DNA of 64,000 nucleotides, from assembly GCF_003581585.1 (NCBI RefSeq), contig NZ_QXIR01000009.1, positions 61,033 through 125,032 of the forward strand, read 5' to 3'. Positions 15,354 to 24,778 of this stretch are shown one piece after another. The translations under genes were made by a program, and so were the position numbers. The DNA comes from Bacillus salacetis. GTDB lineage: Bacteria; Bacillota; Bacilli; Bacillales; Bacillaceae_B. A model generated the notes under the pieces. The model was not told where the DNA came from and searched no databases. It saw only the letters and a program-made list of their open reading frames with translations. How positions within the stretch are numbered: the first letter of the stretch is position 1; each line of letters opens with the position of its first letter.

Positions 15354-16580
15354 TCATCGTTTCTGAAGAGGGAGCATGATTGTGAACTCAGTCCCGGAGG
15401 AATCGCTTGAAACTGTCATATCCCCTTCATGATTTTCAATGATCTTCTTGCTTACCGATAATCCTAATCCCGTCCCATCATCTTTGGTTGTGAAGAATGG
15501 ATCAAAGACATGTGGAATCATAGAGGCTTTAATCCCGTATCCATTATCTTTAAATTTGATTTCTATATAGGAATTCCTTTTAAGCACATCAATCGTGATT
15601 TCAAGTGCATCCTTCCTTGCTTGAAAGGAGTTGCTGAACAAGTTGATGAAAACCTGAAGGAACTCTTCTTTGTTCCCATTAATGTAGCATCCTTTTACTT
15701 CATCCGAAATGGTGCAGGAAAAGGCAATATTATATAACAAAGCTTCACTGTTGAGGAACTTAACAATGTAATCCTTCATGAAAGATACTATTTCAAGTTT
15801 CTCTTCCGTCGTCTCCAGGGGTTTAGCAATCCGGAGAAAGTCGGTTATGATCTTATTGGCCCTGTCAATTTCAGGTATCAACAGGTTTTGGATAAGGGAG
15901 CTTGTTTCTGAATCTTCTTTCATATGTAAAAGCTGCAAAAATCCCCTTACTGTTGTTAAAGGGTTTCTGATTTCGTGGGCAATACCGGCGGCGATCCTTC
16001 CTGCAAGCCCCCTCTTTTCTGCCTCTTTGATGCCATTCAGGAATTGAAAAGTCCCGGCAACCCTAAGTACTTCCCCGTCTGAATCCCTGAGTATCATCGT
16101 GTTATTGATTCCATAATTTTTATCCATGACTTCCCTGTTCACAATTTGCTTTCCTGTCCTTAAAGTTTCGAGAAGGTTTATCTTACAGTCCGGAAGCCCC
16201 AGCAGGTCTCTGATATGCTTACCGATGACTGTCTCCCGGTCCGCCCCAAGGTCCTCAGCCGCTTTGCTGTTGCAGAGGGTTATGATTCCATCGGCATTTA
16301 TGAATACTATATGATGATGTACCATATCAAAGATCGGGATCAGTAACTGTTCAAGCTGTACAAACGGAATATCCAAACCGGAAATGACCAGTGAAGGGTC
16401 TCCTGTTGAAGAATAGTCAATAAACGGCCTGCCATCGCCTGTTCTGATACCATCACCTGAAATTGGCTGCCCGTTTCCAGATGAAGCAGTACAATCCGCA
16501 CCAACTAATCCTTTGTAATACTCTACTTCTCTTTCAAGCTTTTCTATTTTCGCCTTTAATTCATCTGCATTATTTTCCAT
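15354..16580 (-). CDS. Soluble PAS-domain sensor histidine kinase (KinE-like)
   Basis: 408 residues without membrane helices. N-terminal coiled coil (ELKAKIEKLEREVEYYKGL), a PAS domain (about 85-195, HHIVFINADGIITLCNSKAAE), then H-box AAGIAHEIRNPLTTVRGFLQLL with the phospho-His, N-box INLFSNSFQA, G1 DNGYGI, F-box FDPFFTTK and G2 GTGLGLSVSKKII. The organisation resembles sporulation phosphorelay kinases such as KinA/KinE. No response regulator is adjacent, which also fits phosphorelay input; this assignment is inference. Confidence 0.9.
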   Translation of the reverse strand: MENNADELKAKIEKLEREVEYYKGLVGADCTASSGNGQPISGDGIRTGDGRPFIDYSSTGDPSLVISGLDIPFVQLEQLLIPIFDMVHHHIVFINADGIITLCNSKAAEDLGADRETVIGKHIRDLLGLPDCKINLLETLRTGKQIVNREVMDKNYGINNTMILRDSDGEVLRVAGTFQFLNGIKEAEKRGLAGRIAAGIAHEIRNPLTTVRGFLQLLHMKEDSETSSLIQNLLIPEIDRANKIITDFLRIAKPLETTEEKLEIVSFMKDYIVKFLNSEALLYNIAFSCTISDEVKGCYINGNKEEFLQVFINLFSNSFQARKDALEITIDVLKRNSYIEIKFKDNGYGIKASMIPHVFDPFFTTKDDGTGLGLSVSKKIIENHEGDMTVSSDSSGTEFTIMLPLQKR

Positions 16581-16680
16581 ACCATCGTCCTTTACTAAAG
16601 GAATCTGCCAATTAATTACATACTCTTATTATATCTTTCTACCCATTGGGAGACAATAGTACAGGCTGTGCTATTTGACA

Positions 16681-16745
16681 CTCTAAAGCACTAAAAGGGA
16701 CAGTCCCCTGTTACTTTAACGTATTAAAGGACCCCTGTTAATTTA
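16681..16745. repeat. GGGGACWGTCCCC palindromic repeat, copy 1
   Basis: AAAGCA...GGGAC-A-GTCCC...CTTTAA centred at 16702, followed by a partial second half with TTAAAGGACCCCTG. Same family as sites at 33205, 46218, 46708, 56721 and 62934. Confidence 0.75.
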
Positions 16746-16752
16746 GAGGCCC

Positions 16753-17334
16753 TTAAATGTTGTCCTTTTGTTTTGTTCTGGTGAACACGGCTTTTTTCCT
16801 TAGAAGTTTGAACAGGACATAACTAATCGCCGTAGTGAGAAGCAGCGCATTGATCACATATTGAACACTTTCAAAGCTTTCCTTCATTGCATTCAGATTT
16901 CCGATGCTCCCGAGATAAAACATCACTATGGCAACAGGCAGTACACCGATAAAAGTGAGAAAACCGTATCTGGCTGGTTTGATGGTGCAGAAACCTCCCA
17001 AGTATGCAATATACCCCATACCAAGTATCCTTCCGAGTGTAATCGTCCAGTCTCCATACTTTTCGGTCCAGCGATCAAATTTCGCCTGTTTTCTTTTGGA
17101 TAGCTTTTTCCGGATGCTTGACTCATATCTTATACTCAGCCAATAAGGGATATAACTTATCAAGACATAGAATAAGCTTATCATCAGCCCATATAAAATG
17201 ACTTCCATAGGACCTGGCTTGAGAATGTATCCATAAATTAAGATGAACAGTGCTGCAGGAAACGGCAAGGAAACAGCTTCGATGAAAACGCCAAGTAATA
17301 GTCCCCACATTCCAAGTCCAACCAAGAATTGCAT
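16753..17334 (-). CDS. DedA/VTT-like membrane protein
   Basis: 193 residues with about five hydrophobic segments. GRILGMGYIAYLGGFCTIKPARYGFLTFIGVLP resembles the DedA/VTT re-entrant region, and EAVSLPFPAALFILIYGY resembles the N-terminal one. Family members move undecaprenyl phosphate or other lipids across the membrane. No clear SD precedes the ATG at 17334, so the start is provisional. Confidence 0.65.
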   Translation of the reverse strand: MQFLVGLGMWGLLLGVFIEAVSLPFPAALFILIYGYILKPGPMEVILYGLMISLFYVLISYIPYWLSIRYESSIRKKLSKRKQAKFDRWTEKYGDWTITLGRILGMGYIAYLGGFCTIKPARYGFLTFIGVLPVAIVMFYLGSIGNLNAMKESFESVQYVINALLLTTAISYVLFKLLRKKAVFTRTKQKDNI

Positions 17335-17506
17335 TATCGGTTCGATTTTTCACACATCCTCTTACTTCCGATTTTAGTCTTACATATCATACCCTTTCTC
17401 TTCAGTCTGGAAACACTGCACATATATACCCGCCAGGGATTTTATTGACGAAATATGTTCATTTCACTATACTGAGTAAAGCAAATCTAGAAGAACAGGA
17501 TGAATT

Positions 17507-18574
17507 ATGATGGACTTCGAAATTAAATACCTTTCTTTTTACGTGGTTGAGGTCGAAGGAAAAGGCGAAAGTGCCGATAAGAGATTTAAACATTTTCAAA
17601 CTCTTGATGAACAGGGATATGAAAATAATCCATTAAAAGAATTCCTGGACGGGGAATTCACAAAAATCGCCAAGCGGAAAGTGGACAGGCACAGCAAATC
17701 AGAAGGTGCACCGACGAAAATCGGCCGATTCATCGTAGAACCCGGCCATGAATTGGATTCCAATCCGAATTATAACTTGTTTAACCGTGCACGGCACCCT
17801 GAATCGATTGACGGATTCAGAGATTCATCAGCGGAGTTTGTCAGAGCGTATGTGGATGCGAGCGCTGTAAGAGGCGGGGTTTTTATAGTGGCTCTTGCAA
17901 AGCTCCGTAAATATTTCGATGATCCATTCCTTTTTGTCATGAAGTGTGATTTTGAACCTAAGGTTGCGCGGATCACCGACGAGTCAACACTGATTCACAA
18001 TGTTGAGATGGCGATCACCACCAAGAATATGAAATCGATACAGTATCCCTTCATGCCTGAAGAAGGCATGATGGACGAGGCTGAATTGAAAATCCATCAG
18101 GCTTCCCACGCCCGTTACTTTGAAGATTTTCTTAAATTTGTAGAGTATGAGAAATCGATGCCGGAAATCATGCGGACCCAGGTGATGGGTATGGTGCAGG
18201 ACCATATCGCTGAGTCCTACGAACCGGAAAGCGAAGAACGGGTGGAATTCGAATCTGCTATGGAAGCCTGGTCGGTAAGCCCCAAACGGGAATTACAGGA
18301 GAGGTTCTCAACTGAGCAGGTAGTCGAGGCCGCTTCACAGATTGTTGAGCAGTCTCCTGAAGTCGAGCTGAAAATGAAGCTGGATCATATTGATGTTAAA
18401 GCCATGCTTTCGGATTTCGGTGATACTATCCATATGGCGAAGGTAAATGGCCGCTATATGCTTTTGATTGAAGCAGAATCCATTCAATTCGAAAAAGGAG
18501 CGTCACCGATTGAATTCCTGAAGCCTGATGACCTGCAGGATGTCATCGAACGTATCCAAAGGAAAAGCGAGTAG
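17507..18574 (+). CDS. DUF3900-like protein, function unknown
   Basis: 355 residues, soluble, acidic. Begins FEIKYLSFYVVEVEG and ends EFLKPDDLQDVIERIQRK. The layout recalls DUF3900 proteins of Bacillus and, more distantly, nucleoid-associated NdpA-type proteins (cytoplasmic, about 340 residues); neither match can be proven here. AGGATGAATT precedes tandem ATGs at 17507 and 17510. Stands alone with its own terminator. Confidence 0.6.
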   Translation: MMDFEIKYLSFYVVEVEGKGESADKRFKHFQTLDEQGYENNPLKEFLDGEFTKIAKRKVDRHSKSEGAPTKIGRFIVEPGHELDSNPNYNLFNRARHPESIDGFRDSSAEFVRAYVDASAVRGGVFIVALAKLRKYFDDPFLFVMKCDFEPKVARITDESTLIHNVEMAITTKNMKSIQYPFMPEEGMMDEAELKIHQASHARYFEDFLKFVEYEKSMPEIMRTQVMGMVQDHIAESYEPESEERVEFESAMEAWSVSPKRELQERFSTEQVVEAASQIVEQSPEVELKMKLDHIDVKAMLSDFGDTIHMAKVNGRYMLLIEAESIQFEKGASPIEFLKPDDLQDVIERIQRKSE

Positions 18575-18580
18575 GCAAAC

Positions 18581-18615
18581 AAAAAAGGGACACGGAAAAC
18601 ACGTGTCTCTTTTTC
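18581..18615 (+). terminator. Terminator after DUF3900-like gene
   Basis: GGGACACG-GAAAACA-CGTGTCTC followed by TTTTTC. Confidence 0.75.
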
Positions 18616-18699
18616 TATAAAAAATTCATAAAGTTCGCCCTTCCGCTTCGGAAAACGCCTATAATTGACTTATACCCTATTTTCACGGAGGAGTTTCAT

Positions 18700-19527
18700 A
18701 TGCTGACCGAACAACAGTTAAAAGACATTGAGAAACTTCAAGAAGTCTGCGAAGAGCATGGATGTTATCGATTGAAGCTGAATGATGATATGCTCCGCTC
18801 ACGGACTCACAACAAAGATGATTACTTTTATTATGAAAGAGATGTTTTAATAGGATATCTTGGGTTATATGGGTTTGGCAGCAGTTATGAACTTTGCGGC
18901 ATGGTTCATCCCGATTTCAGGAGAAGAGGAATCTTTTCTTCCCTTTTTCACCAGGCAGTAAGTTCATTAAAGGAGCGCAGGATCAATAAACTGCTCATCA
19001 ATTCTCCGGGCTCGTCATTAACTGGAAAGGCATTCACCTCTTCACTTCCTGCCCCATACTCATTCTCTGAATATCAAATGAAATGGAAACCAAGGGACCT
19101 CGAACCAGTAAACGAAGATATACAGCTTGCTCCCGTTACGAAAGAGGACCGCGGGCTTATCCTTGAATTGGATTACCTCTGCTTCAACGTTGGTCGTGAT
19201 GACTCAATGGAGTTCATGGAGCACGTTCAACAAGAGGCCGGGAACTCAAGTTTCGTTATTAAGTACAAAGGGAGAAAATCCGGAAAGATCCACATTCAGC
19301 GTGAACAGGACAGAAGCTATATATTCGGGTTTGCTGTGCACCCCTCTCTCCAGGGAAGAGGCATCGGGAGTGCAGTATTGGCAAAAACCGTACACACTGA
19401 AAGCATGGCCGGAAGAAGCATCTATCTTGAAGTCGCTGCAAAAAATGATAATGCCTTAAAGCTGTATGAAAAGGCGGGCTTTGTTTCTTATCAGGTTCAG
19501 GACTATTTTGTTTTTGAAGGATTATAA
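18700..19527 (+). CDS. Tandem GNAT acetyltransferase
   Basis: 275 residues with two GNAT modules. The N-terminal half has VHPDFRRRGIFSSLFHQAV (motif A); the C-terminal half has VHPSLQGRGIGSAVLAKTV and a GNAT end EKAGFVSYQVQDYFVF. Both keep the RRGIF/GRGIG acetyl-CoA pyrophosphate loop. Acceptor substrate unknown. CGGAGGAG precedes the ATG. Confidence 0.85.
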   Translation: MLTEQQLKDIEKLQEVCEEHGCYRLKLNDDMLRSRTHNKDDYFYYERDVLIGYLGLYGFGSSYELCGMVHPDFRRRGIFSSLFHQAVSSLKERRINKLLINSPGSSLTGKAFTSSLPAPYSFSEYQMKWKPRDLEPVNEDIQLAPVTKEDRGLILELDYLCFNVGRDDSMEFMEHVQQEAGNSSFVIKYKGRKSGKIHIQREQDRSYIFGFAVHPSLQGRGIGSAVLAKTVHTESMAGRSIYLEVAAKNDNALKLYEKAGFVSYQVQDYFVFEGL

Positions 19528-19531
19528 CAAT

Positions 19532-19566
19532 CATGGCAGGCCTTATCAAAAGCCTGCCTTCTTTTT
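19532..19566. terminator. Terminator between convergent genes
   Basis: GGCAGGC-CTTATCAAAA-GCCTGCC followed by TTCTTTTT. Confidence 0.8.
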
Positions 19567-20062
19567 AAACCTTCTTATCTTTGTAAAAAATGTGATGCGA
19601 CTTTATCTCGTTATCCAGTTCCAGGATACCAAAGGAATATAAAGGCTGTTTCCGTTTAACTGTTGCGGATCCCGGGTTGAATAAAAGTATGCCCTGTACA
19701 AACCTCAAGTAAGGAATATGGGAATGCCCGAAAATAATGATGTCGGGTTTTTCAGGGAAAGCTTCCAGCGCCCTCTTTTCGGTTGTCTTTCCAGTGCCAT
19801 CCCCATGGACGACTCCTATGGAAAATCCGCCTGCATTCAAAATCTTGCTCTTTGGAAAGGCATCCTTGATGTCCTGGTTATCGGTATTCCCCGACACCCC
19901 TTCCACCGGCCCATACTTCTGCAGTAATTCGCAGAGAGCCATCGTATTCCAGTCACCTGCATGGATAATCAGGTCTGCCCCCTTCAATTCCCTGATTAGA
20001 ATCGAAGGAAGCTCCTCCCCCCTATTTGGCATATGTGTATCACTGAGAACGACAATTTTCAC
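19565..20062 (-). CDS. Metallophosphoesterase, YfcE/MJ0936 type
   Basis: 165 residues. Calcineurin-like motifs in order: SDTHMP (metal ligands), HAGDW, GNTDN, VVHGDG and GHSHIP. Phosphodiesterases of this group cleave bis-p-nitrophenyl phosphate or cyclic nucleotides in vitro; the natural substrate is usually unknown. It follows metG by 27 bp on the same strand with a GAGGAGG-type SD, so it may be co-transcribed and share T-box control. Confidence 0.88.
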   Translation of the reverse strand: MKIVVLSDTHMPNRGEELPSILIRELKGADLIIHAGDWNTMALCELLQKYGPVEGVSGNTDNQDIKDAFPKSKILNAGGFSIGVVHGDGTGKTTEKRALEAFPEKPDIIIFGHSHIPYLRFVQGILLFNPGSATVKRKQPLYSFGILELDNEIKSHHIFYKDKKV

Positions 20063-20089
20063 ACCATCCCTCCTCTTTTCTATGTTCCT

Positions 20090-21712
20090 TTACCCCAGTT
20101 TAGCCCGTTCCAATTCAATCCGTTCTTCAGGTATCCGCTCAAATAAGGGTTTTTGCCCTCTAAGATTCACATCGATGGGAAGACTGACTGGTTTCCATGA
20201 TAAGGATTCGTCCACATGAAATTGTTTCCGGATTTCTTCTCCAGTGAAAGGAAGAAACGGACCCAACAAGCCAGCAAGGTTAATACTGATGAATAGGCAA
20301 TTCTCCAAGATGGACCTTGCCTGATCACGATTCTCCTTGATGATACTCCAAGGCTGCGCGGCGTCAAAATATTTATTGCTCCAACGGACTAACTCAAATG
20401 CCCTTTTTGCTGCTTTCCGGCATTCGCCTTTCTCAAGGAGTTCCCCGGTTTTCTTATATGCTGAGGATACTTCTTCAGTAATCCTTGCATCGATGGTTTC
20501 CAGGCGGGCGGTGTCGCCAAACTCTTTTTGATAAAATTTCGCTGTCCTCTGTATAAAGTTTCCGAGACCTCCTAATAGGTCGCTGTTATGTTTGTGCACG
20601 AATTCCCTCCAGGAAAAATCAGCATCTCTTGTATCCGGATTTTGAACACTGAAATAATACCGCAATGTATCAGGATGGTAAGCTTGCAATATATCCGGAA
20701 GCCAAACAGCCCAATTCCTGCTTGTTGAAATTTTTTTCTTTTCCAGGGTTACATACTCACTGGACACGATCCAGTCAGGCAGGCTGTCATTGCCCAGCCC
20801 TTTCAGTACTGCCGGCCAAATAATTGTATGGAATGGAATATTGTCCTTGCCGTGTACATAATAAGAGACTGTATCTTTATCCCAAAACCTCTTCCAGTCC
20901 TCCCCATTCCTTTCCCCCCATTCAACAGATGCAGTTAAATAGCCGCTGACGGCTTCAATCCAGACATATATTTTCTTATCTTCATATCCTTCTACAGGCA
21001 CATCAACTCCTGTACTGATATCACGTGTTGCTGCTCTGTCTTGCAGACCCTCTCGAATATACCGACTTGTCAATGCTACTGCATTATCTCTCCATTTTAC
21101 GCAATTCCCATCTGCATACTCTTCAAGATCCTGTTGGAAAGAAGAAAGACTCAGGTAATAATGAGAAGTCTCCTTTAAAGTTGGCGGGTTTCCGCATAGT
21201 TTGCAGGACTTATCTGCCAGGTCGACTGAATTCAGAATTCGCCCGCAGGAATCACATTGGTCACCTCTCGCCTTATCGCCGCAGTTTGGACAAACCCCTT
21301 CCACAAACCTGTCCGGCAGGAAGCGGTCACAGTGAACGCAAAAGGTTTCATTTGTTGATTTATTATATAAGTGGCCGTTTTCCTTCAGCTTCAGGAATAT
21401 CTTTTGTACCTCCTTGTGATGAACAGCAGAATCGGTACGTCCGTACTGATCGTAGCTGAAGCCCAGTTTACAGAAACATTCCAGAAACTCTTTATGATAC
21501 TTGTCAGCAATCTCCCCAGCCTGGACACCCTCTTGTTTCGCTCGTATTTCAATTGGTGTGCCGTTGCAGTCACTTCCGGAAACATATAGTACGTCATCCC
21601 CCTTAAGTCTATAGTACCTTGCCAATATATCTCCCGGCAGCAAAGCAGCCAGATGTCCAATATGCAAAGGACCATTTGCATATGGCCAAGCTCCCCCGAT
21701 AAAAACAGTCAT
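20090..21712 (-). CDS. metG: Methionyl-tRNA synthetase, short second-type enzyme
   Basis: 540 residues. HIGH motif in GPLHIGHLA near residue 15, a connective peptide with four zinc knuckles (CVHCDRF, CPNC, CDSCGR, CKLCGN at about 120-165) and a KISTS sequence in place of KMSKS at about 330. It lacks the C-terminal Trbp111-like tRNA-binding domain of the B. subtilis enzyme (664 residues). Four knuckles and this length fit the second MetRS class present beside the normal one in some Bacilli. AGGAGG precedes the ATG; a methionine T-box leader lies upstream. Confidence 0.92.
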   Translation of the reverse strand: MTVFIGGAWPYANGPLHIGHLAALLPGDILARYYRLKGDDVLYVSGSDCNGTPIEIRAKQEGVQAGEIADKYHKEFLECFCKLGFSYDQYGRTDSAVHHKEVQKIFLKLKENGHLYNKSTNETFCVHCDRFLPDRFVEGVCPNCGDKARGDQCDSCGRILNSVDLADKSCKLCGNPPTLKETSHYYLSLSSFQQDLEEYADGNCVKWRDNAVALTSRYIREGLQDRAATRDISTGVDVPVEGYEDKKIYVWIEAVSGYLTASVEWGERNGEDWKRFWDKDTVSYYVHGKDNIPFHTIIWPAVLKGLGNDSLPDWIVSSEYVTLEKKKISTSRNWAVWLPDILQAYHPDTLRYYFSVQNPDTRDADFSWREFVHKHNSDLLGGLGNFIQRTAKFYQKEFGDTARLETIDARITEEVSSAYKKTGELLEKGECRKAAKRAFELVRWSNKYFDAAQPWSIIKENRDQARSILENCLFISINLAGLLGPFLPFTGEEIRKQFHVDESLSWKPVSLPIDVNLRGQKPLFERIPEERIELERAKLG

Positions 21713-21743
21713 GATATTTTCCTCCTAAGTTGGTATGGGAATA

Positions 21744-22045
21744 CAAAAAACCCCCGCGTCCACAGATGTAAAGACATCTAAGGACGAGGGGGTTCAACTC
21801 GCGGTACCACCTTAGTTCACTGAGGGCTCACGCCGACAGCCTCATCAAGTACGGAATGCAGGAAAAGCACATTCTTATACTGTGGCATTGATAACGGATG
21901 CCAAAACCCGTTCCACCCTACACCTGCAGGTTCGGATGAAATGCTCAGAGACCATCTTCAATCAACTCTCCCCTTGCTTCTTCTCAGCTTCCGAAGCTCT
22001 CTGGTAAGGTTCCTTATTGATTTACTCTTCTCATCTACGCATGTA
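21744..22045 (-). promoter_or_regulatory. T-box leader of metG
   Basis: Minus strand contains the T-box core AAGGTGGTACCGCG (about 21801-21814), a downstream terminator CCCCCTCGTCC-loop-GGACGCGGGGG then TTTTTT (21744-21795), and a stem I region with AGAGTAAAT... and GAAGATGGTCTCTGAG, in which ATG is the likely specifier codon. Uncharged tRNA-Met would favour the antiterminator. This predicts that metG responds to methionine starvation. Confidence 0.93.
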
Positions 22046-22162
22046 ATTTATTAATTTTCATCTTATTGGAAATCAAAAGATTTTTCAAGTTTTTTTTGCC
22101 TATACATTTTAGAAACAAAATAAGCTGCCAGTCTGGCGGCTGACAGCTAGCTTGCGTGATTC

Positions 22163-22315
22163 TTATTCTTCAGCGTTATTAGTTGTGCTTTCTTCTGAAT
22201 TTGTTCCTGTATTTTCTGTGTTTTCGGTGTCGTTTTCACCTGTATTGCTGCAACCCGCTGCAAAGCCTGCTACCGTAAAAGCCGTCAATACCATTATTAA
22301 CATCTTCTTCATCAT
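22163..22315 (-). CDS. 50-residue predicted lipoprotein
   Basis: Small gene with a near-perfect AAAGGAGG 5 nt before the first of two ATGs. Signal KKMLIMVLTAFTVAGFAAGC gives a lipobox ending AAGC at residue 21-22, and the mature part is a short acidic, Asn/Thr/Glu-rich tail (GENDTENTENTGTNSEES). Looks like a genuine surface lipopeptide of unknown role. A GC hairpin near 22117-22150 follows the stop. Confidence 0.72.
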   Translation of the reverse strand: MMKKMLIMVLTAFTVAGFAAGCSNTGENDTENTENTGTNSEESTTNNAEE

Positions 22316-22482
22316 AATAGCCTCCTTTAATATGCTTCATTGCTGAATTACATTTTTATCTTACATGATAATCAGTTCCGAAAAAGGTATTTTACCTGAT
22401 TTTTACAATATCTTATATGGGCTTTTACAGTTTTTACAAATCCAATATTTTCAAAAGATATTTTGAATGGATTAAAATATAC

Positions 22483-22672
22483 GGCTGTTTTCGCTTATAT
22501 TTTTGCTTTCGGAAAAATCCCAGGTGCCGGATTTTTCCCCTGTATTCAAAGGTTTCGCTCTCGATAAAGACCGGACAGCTCTTTTCTTTCCTGCTCACCG
22601 GGGTTTTACAACGATGTACCAGGATATTATTTGAAGTTATATTAAATTGCAACAAAGTTTACGACAAGAGCC
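22483..22672 (+). repeat. MITE-like repeat, copy 4
   Basis: GGCTGTTTTCGC... to ...TTACGACAAGAGCC. Internal hairpin GGAAAAATCC/GGATTTTTCC near 22514-22540. AATATA occurs at both flanks with a one-base offset. The surrounding stretch 22316-22715 otherwise holds nothing recognisable. Confidence 0.9.
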
Positions 22673-22715
22673 AATATAAAAAGGCCCTTCCGCTGCACGA
22701 AAGGAACCACTCTAA

Positions 22716-23555
22716 CTAGATATTGATCATCATCGAATCACAGACAGGCGTGTATCCAATTTCCATGTAGATTTTGTTCGATGTGGGATTGTCAAGGTCG
22801 GTATACAAGGTACAGAATTGGTTTGTTTCAAGCAGCATGCTGCTCAGTTCAGCAACAACTGACCTGCCGTACCCTTTGCGCCTGAATTTATTTGGCGTAT
22901 AAACAAAATTCACTGTGATTCCATTATCTGTTTTCCTTGCCCTTCTGGCCATGGAGACAGGTACACCCTCCACCTCCCAAAAAAACACCGACTTTTCTTC
23001 CAGCATTTCCTTGGCACGTTTACTGGCATCCTCGATAGAGATTGGCTTACCAGGTGTATCTTCAGTAAACCCCATCAGCCATTGAGTTACTAAATCAACC
23101 TCGCTCCCATCAGCCTGTTCCATTTTCCCTTCACTGATTTCAATATCATTCAGCCTGTCAAGCCTGTATATCCTCTGCCTCATATTTACCTCATATGGCC
23201 TGCTTGTTTTTTTGCTCCACATTTCAGCTAATTGTACCGTCGCTTTTTTATTTCCGACAAAACCCGGTAATGAGATATTATAAGCGTTTATGTAATCCCA
23301 TAGGACTTCCCCTATCTCCGCTATTCTTTCTTCCTGGAATACTGTAACAATCAAGTGGTGCGGCGGGGTTCGGATGAAAACTGCCGCATTGATGCCGCCG
23401 TCTTCCATGACAGCCAAGAACGGATCTTCATATCTTCCTTCATTGATTTGGTCAAGCAGGCCTAATGGCAGATTATTTTCTGCTTCCTTTTCAAGCAGTA
23501 ATGGACGTACCTTATTGTCAAAATCTCTGGTGTCCGTATAGACATTTATATTCAT
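22716..23555 (-). CDS. GNAT family acetyltransferase
   Basis: 279 residues: an N-terminal ligand-like region and a C-terminal GNAT domain with FVYTPNKFRRKGYGRSVVAELSS (motif A) and NPTSNKIYMEIGYTPVCDS (motif B). Substrate unknown. GAGGTGAAGG precedes the ATG. Several unrelated GNAT genes occur in this window; no shared operon. Confidence 0.85.
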   Translation of the reverse strand: MNINVYTDTRDFDNKVRPLLLEKEAENNLPLGLLDQINEGRYEDPFLAVMEDGGINAAVFIRTPPHHLIVTVFQEERIAEIGEVLWDYINAYNISLPGFVGNKKATVQLAEMWSKKTSRPYEVNMRQRIYRLDRLNDIEISEGKMEQADGSEVDLVTQWLMGFTEDTPGKPISIEDASKRAKEMLEEKSVFFWEVEGVPVSMARRARKTDNGITVNFVYTPNKFRRKGYGRSVVAELSSMLLETNQFCTLYTDLDNPTSNKIYMEIGYTPVCDSMMINI

Positions 23556-23741
23556 TTTCCTTCACCTCTCATGGAAAATTCGACATAACTGCCATTATTC
23601 CTGCTGCTATCGGAAACAAAAGAGAGGGAAAAGGTCCCTTGTGGATTCGAGCCCTGAAATCATTAAAAAGCATCCAAACCATCAACCCTGCAGCTGAAGC
23701 GGGAATTCCCAAACTGAAAGATTTACAATCAAAGGATATCA

Positions 23742-23768
23742 ATAAAAAACCGGGATGAACCTCCCGGC
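23742..23768 (-). terminator. Terminator of the 43-residue gene
   Basis: Minus strand GCCGGGA-GGTTCA-TCCCGG then TTTTTTATT, immediately after the stop codon at 23769. Confidence 0.85.
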
Positions 23769-23900
23769 TTACGTAGCAGGCTTTGTTTTCTCGGCCTTTT
23801 GGTTCTTGCCGCCTGCTGTTAGTTCCCTGGAGAACTCTTCAGAAGTCAGGGGCTTGGCTGATTGCATGCCTGATTTTGTTTTTCGGTTGCGTTTTGTCAA
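23769..23900 (-). CDS. Small basic protein, 43 residues
   Basis: TTG start with AAAGGAG 9 nt upstream, and a perfect terminator directly after the stop, so this is probably real despite its size. Sequence is Lys/Arg-rich at the start (TKRNRKTKSG), then PLTSEEFSRELTAGG and a Lys-rich end. It recalls minor spore proteins in size and composition, but no family was recognised. Confidence 0.65.
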   Translation of the reverse strand: MTKRNRKTKSGMQSAKPLTSEEFSRELTAGGKNQKAEKTKPAT

Positions 23901-24043
23901 TTCTCATCTCTCCTTTCACTCTTCTAGTGTTTACCTCTGCTTCTCGTTTATCCACTGAATAACTTTGTGCCTTGTTCAGGAAAATCAAGGTAGCTCAATC
24001 GGCATTTTTCCGCTATAATACTAACCATTTAGGGGGTATCAAG

Positions 24044-24544
24044 ATGACGATAAGAGAATTGACAGCTGCCGATGCGGAGGAATACTGGAACCTTCGGCTG
24101 GAGGCTTTGCAAAAAAATGGAGAGGCATTTGCCGTTACATATAAAGAATCCCTTGCCCGGAGCAATCCGATTGCGGGAGTCCGGAATAACCTCGCTTCCG
24201 AAAACAGTGTAACAATCGGGGCATTCATTGAAGGACATTTGTCCGCTAATGTAACCCTCTTATATAATCAACACGAAAAGATGAGACATAAGGCTACTAT
24301 TGCAGCCATGTATGTATCTCCTTCTTTCAGAAAGGCGGGTATTGGAAGGCAACTGCTTGAGGCTGCTGAAACAACTGCAAAGAAGAATGGGATTGAACTC
24401 TTACAGCTGACAGTAGTGACCACAAACAAATCAGCTATTACTCTATACAGGGATTTTGGTTTTGAGTCATTCGGTATTGAAAAAAAAGCTATGAAACAGA
24501 ACGGGAATTATATTGATGAAGTCTGGATGAACAAGATGATATGA
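24044..24544 (+). CDS. GNAT family acetyltransferase
   Basis: 166 residues. Motif A AAMYVSPSFRKAGIGRQLLEAAE and motif B TNKSAITLYRDFGFESFG. Begins MTIRELTAADAEEYW. The ATG at 24044 has AGGGGG upstream; an in-frame start 24 codons earlier precedes the likely TATAAT (near 24015) and was rejected. Substrate unknown. Confidence 0.85.
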   Translation: MTIRELTAADAEEYWNLRLEALQKNGEAFAVTYKESLARSNPIAGVRNNLASENSVTIGAFIEGHLSANVTLLYNQHEKMRHKATIAAMYVSPSFRKAGIGRQLLEAAETTAKKNGIELLQLTVVTTNKSAITLYRDFGFESFGIEKKAMKQNGNYIDEVWMNKMI

Positions 24545-24553
24545 AGGATCAAA

Positions 24554-24591
24554 AAAAGAAGTGAGAGCACAGCTCTCACTTCTTTTTCTTA
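24554..24591. terminator. Terminator after GNAT gene
   Basis: AAGAAGTGAGAG-CACA-CTCTCACTTCTTTTTCTT hairpin, near-perfect on both strands. Confidence 0.9.
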
Positions 24592-24778
24592 ACCTTTTCA
24601 TCACTCTCATAAGAGGGGGAATCTCTTGTCACATCATTGAGAATGATTTTCAATATCATTTTAATCTATAATTATTCCCCTGTCAACAAAAAATGTTTTA
24701 TTCAAAATATATTACAAACCGCCAAATTGTGGTAAAATTCAAAATTAGAGAAATAGAAAAAATACTCGGGGGTAATGT

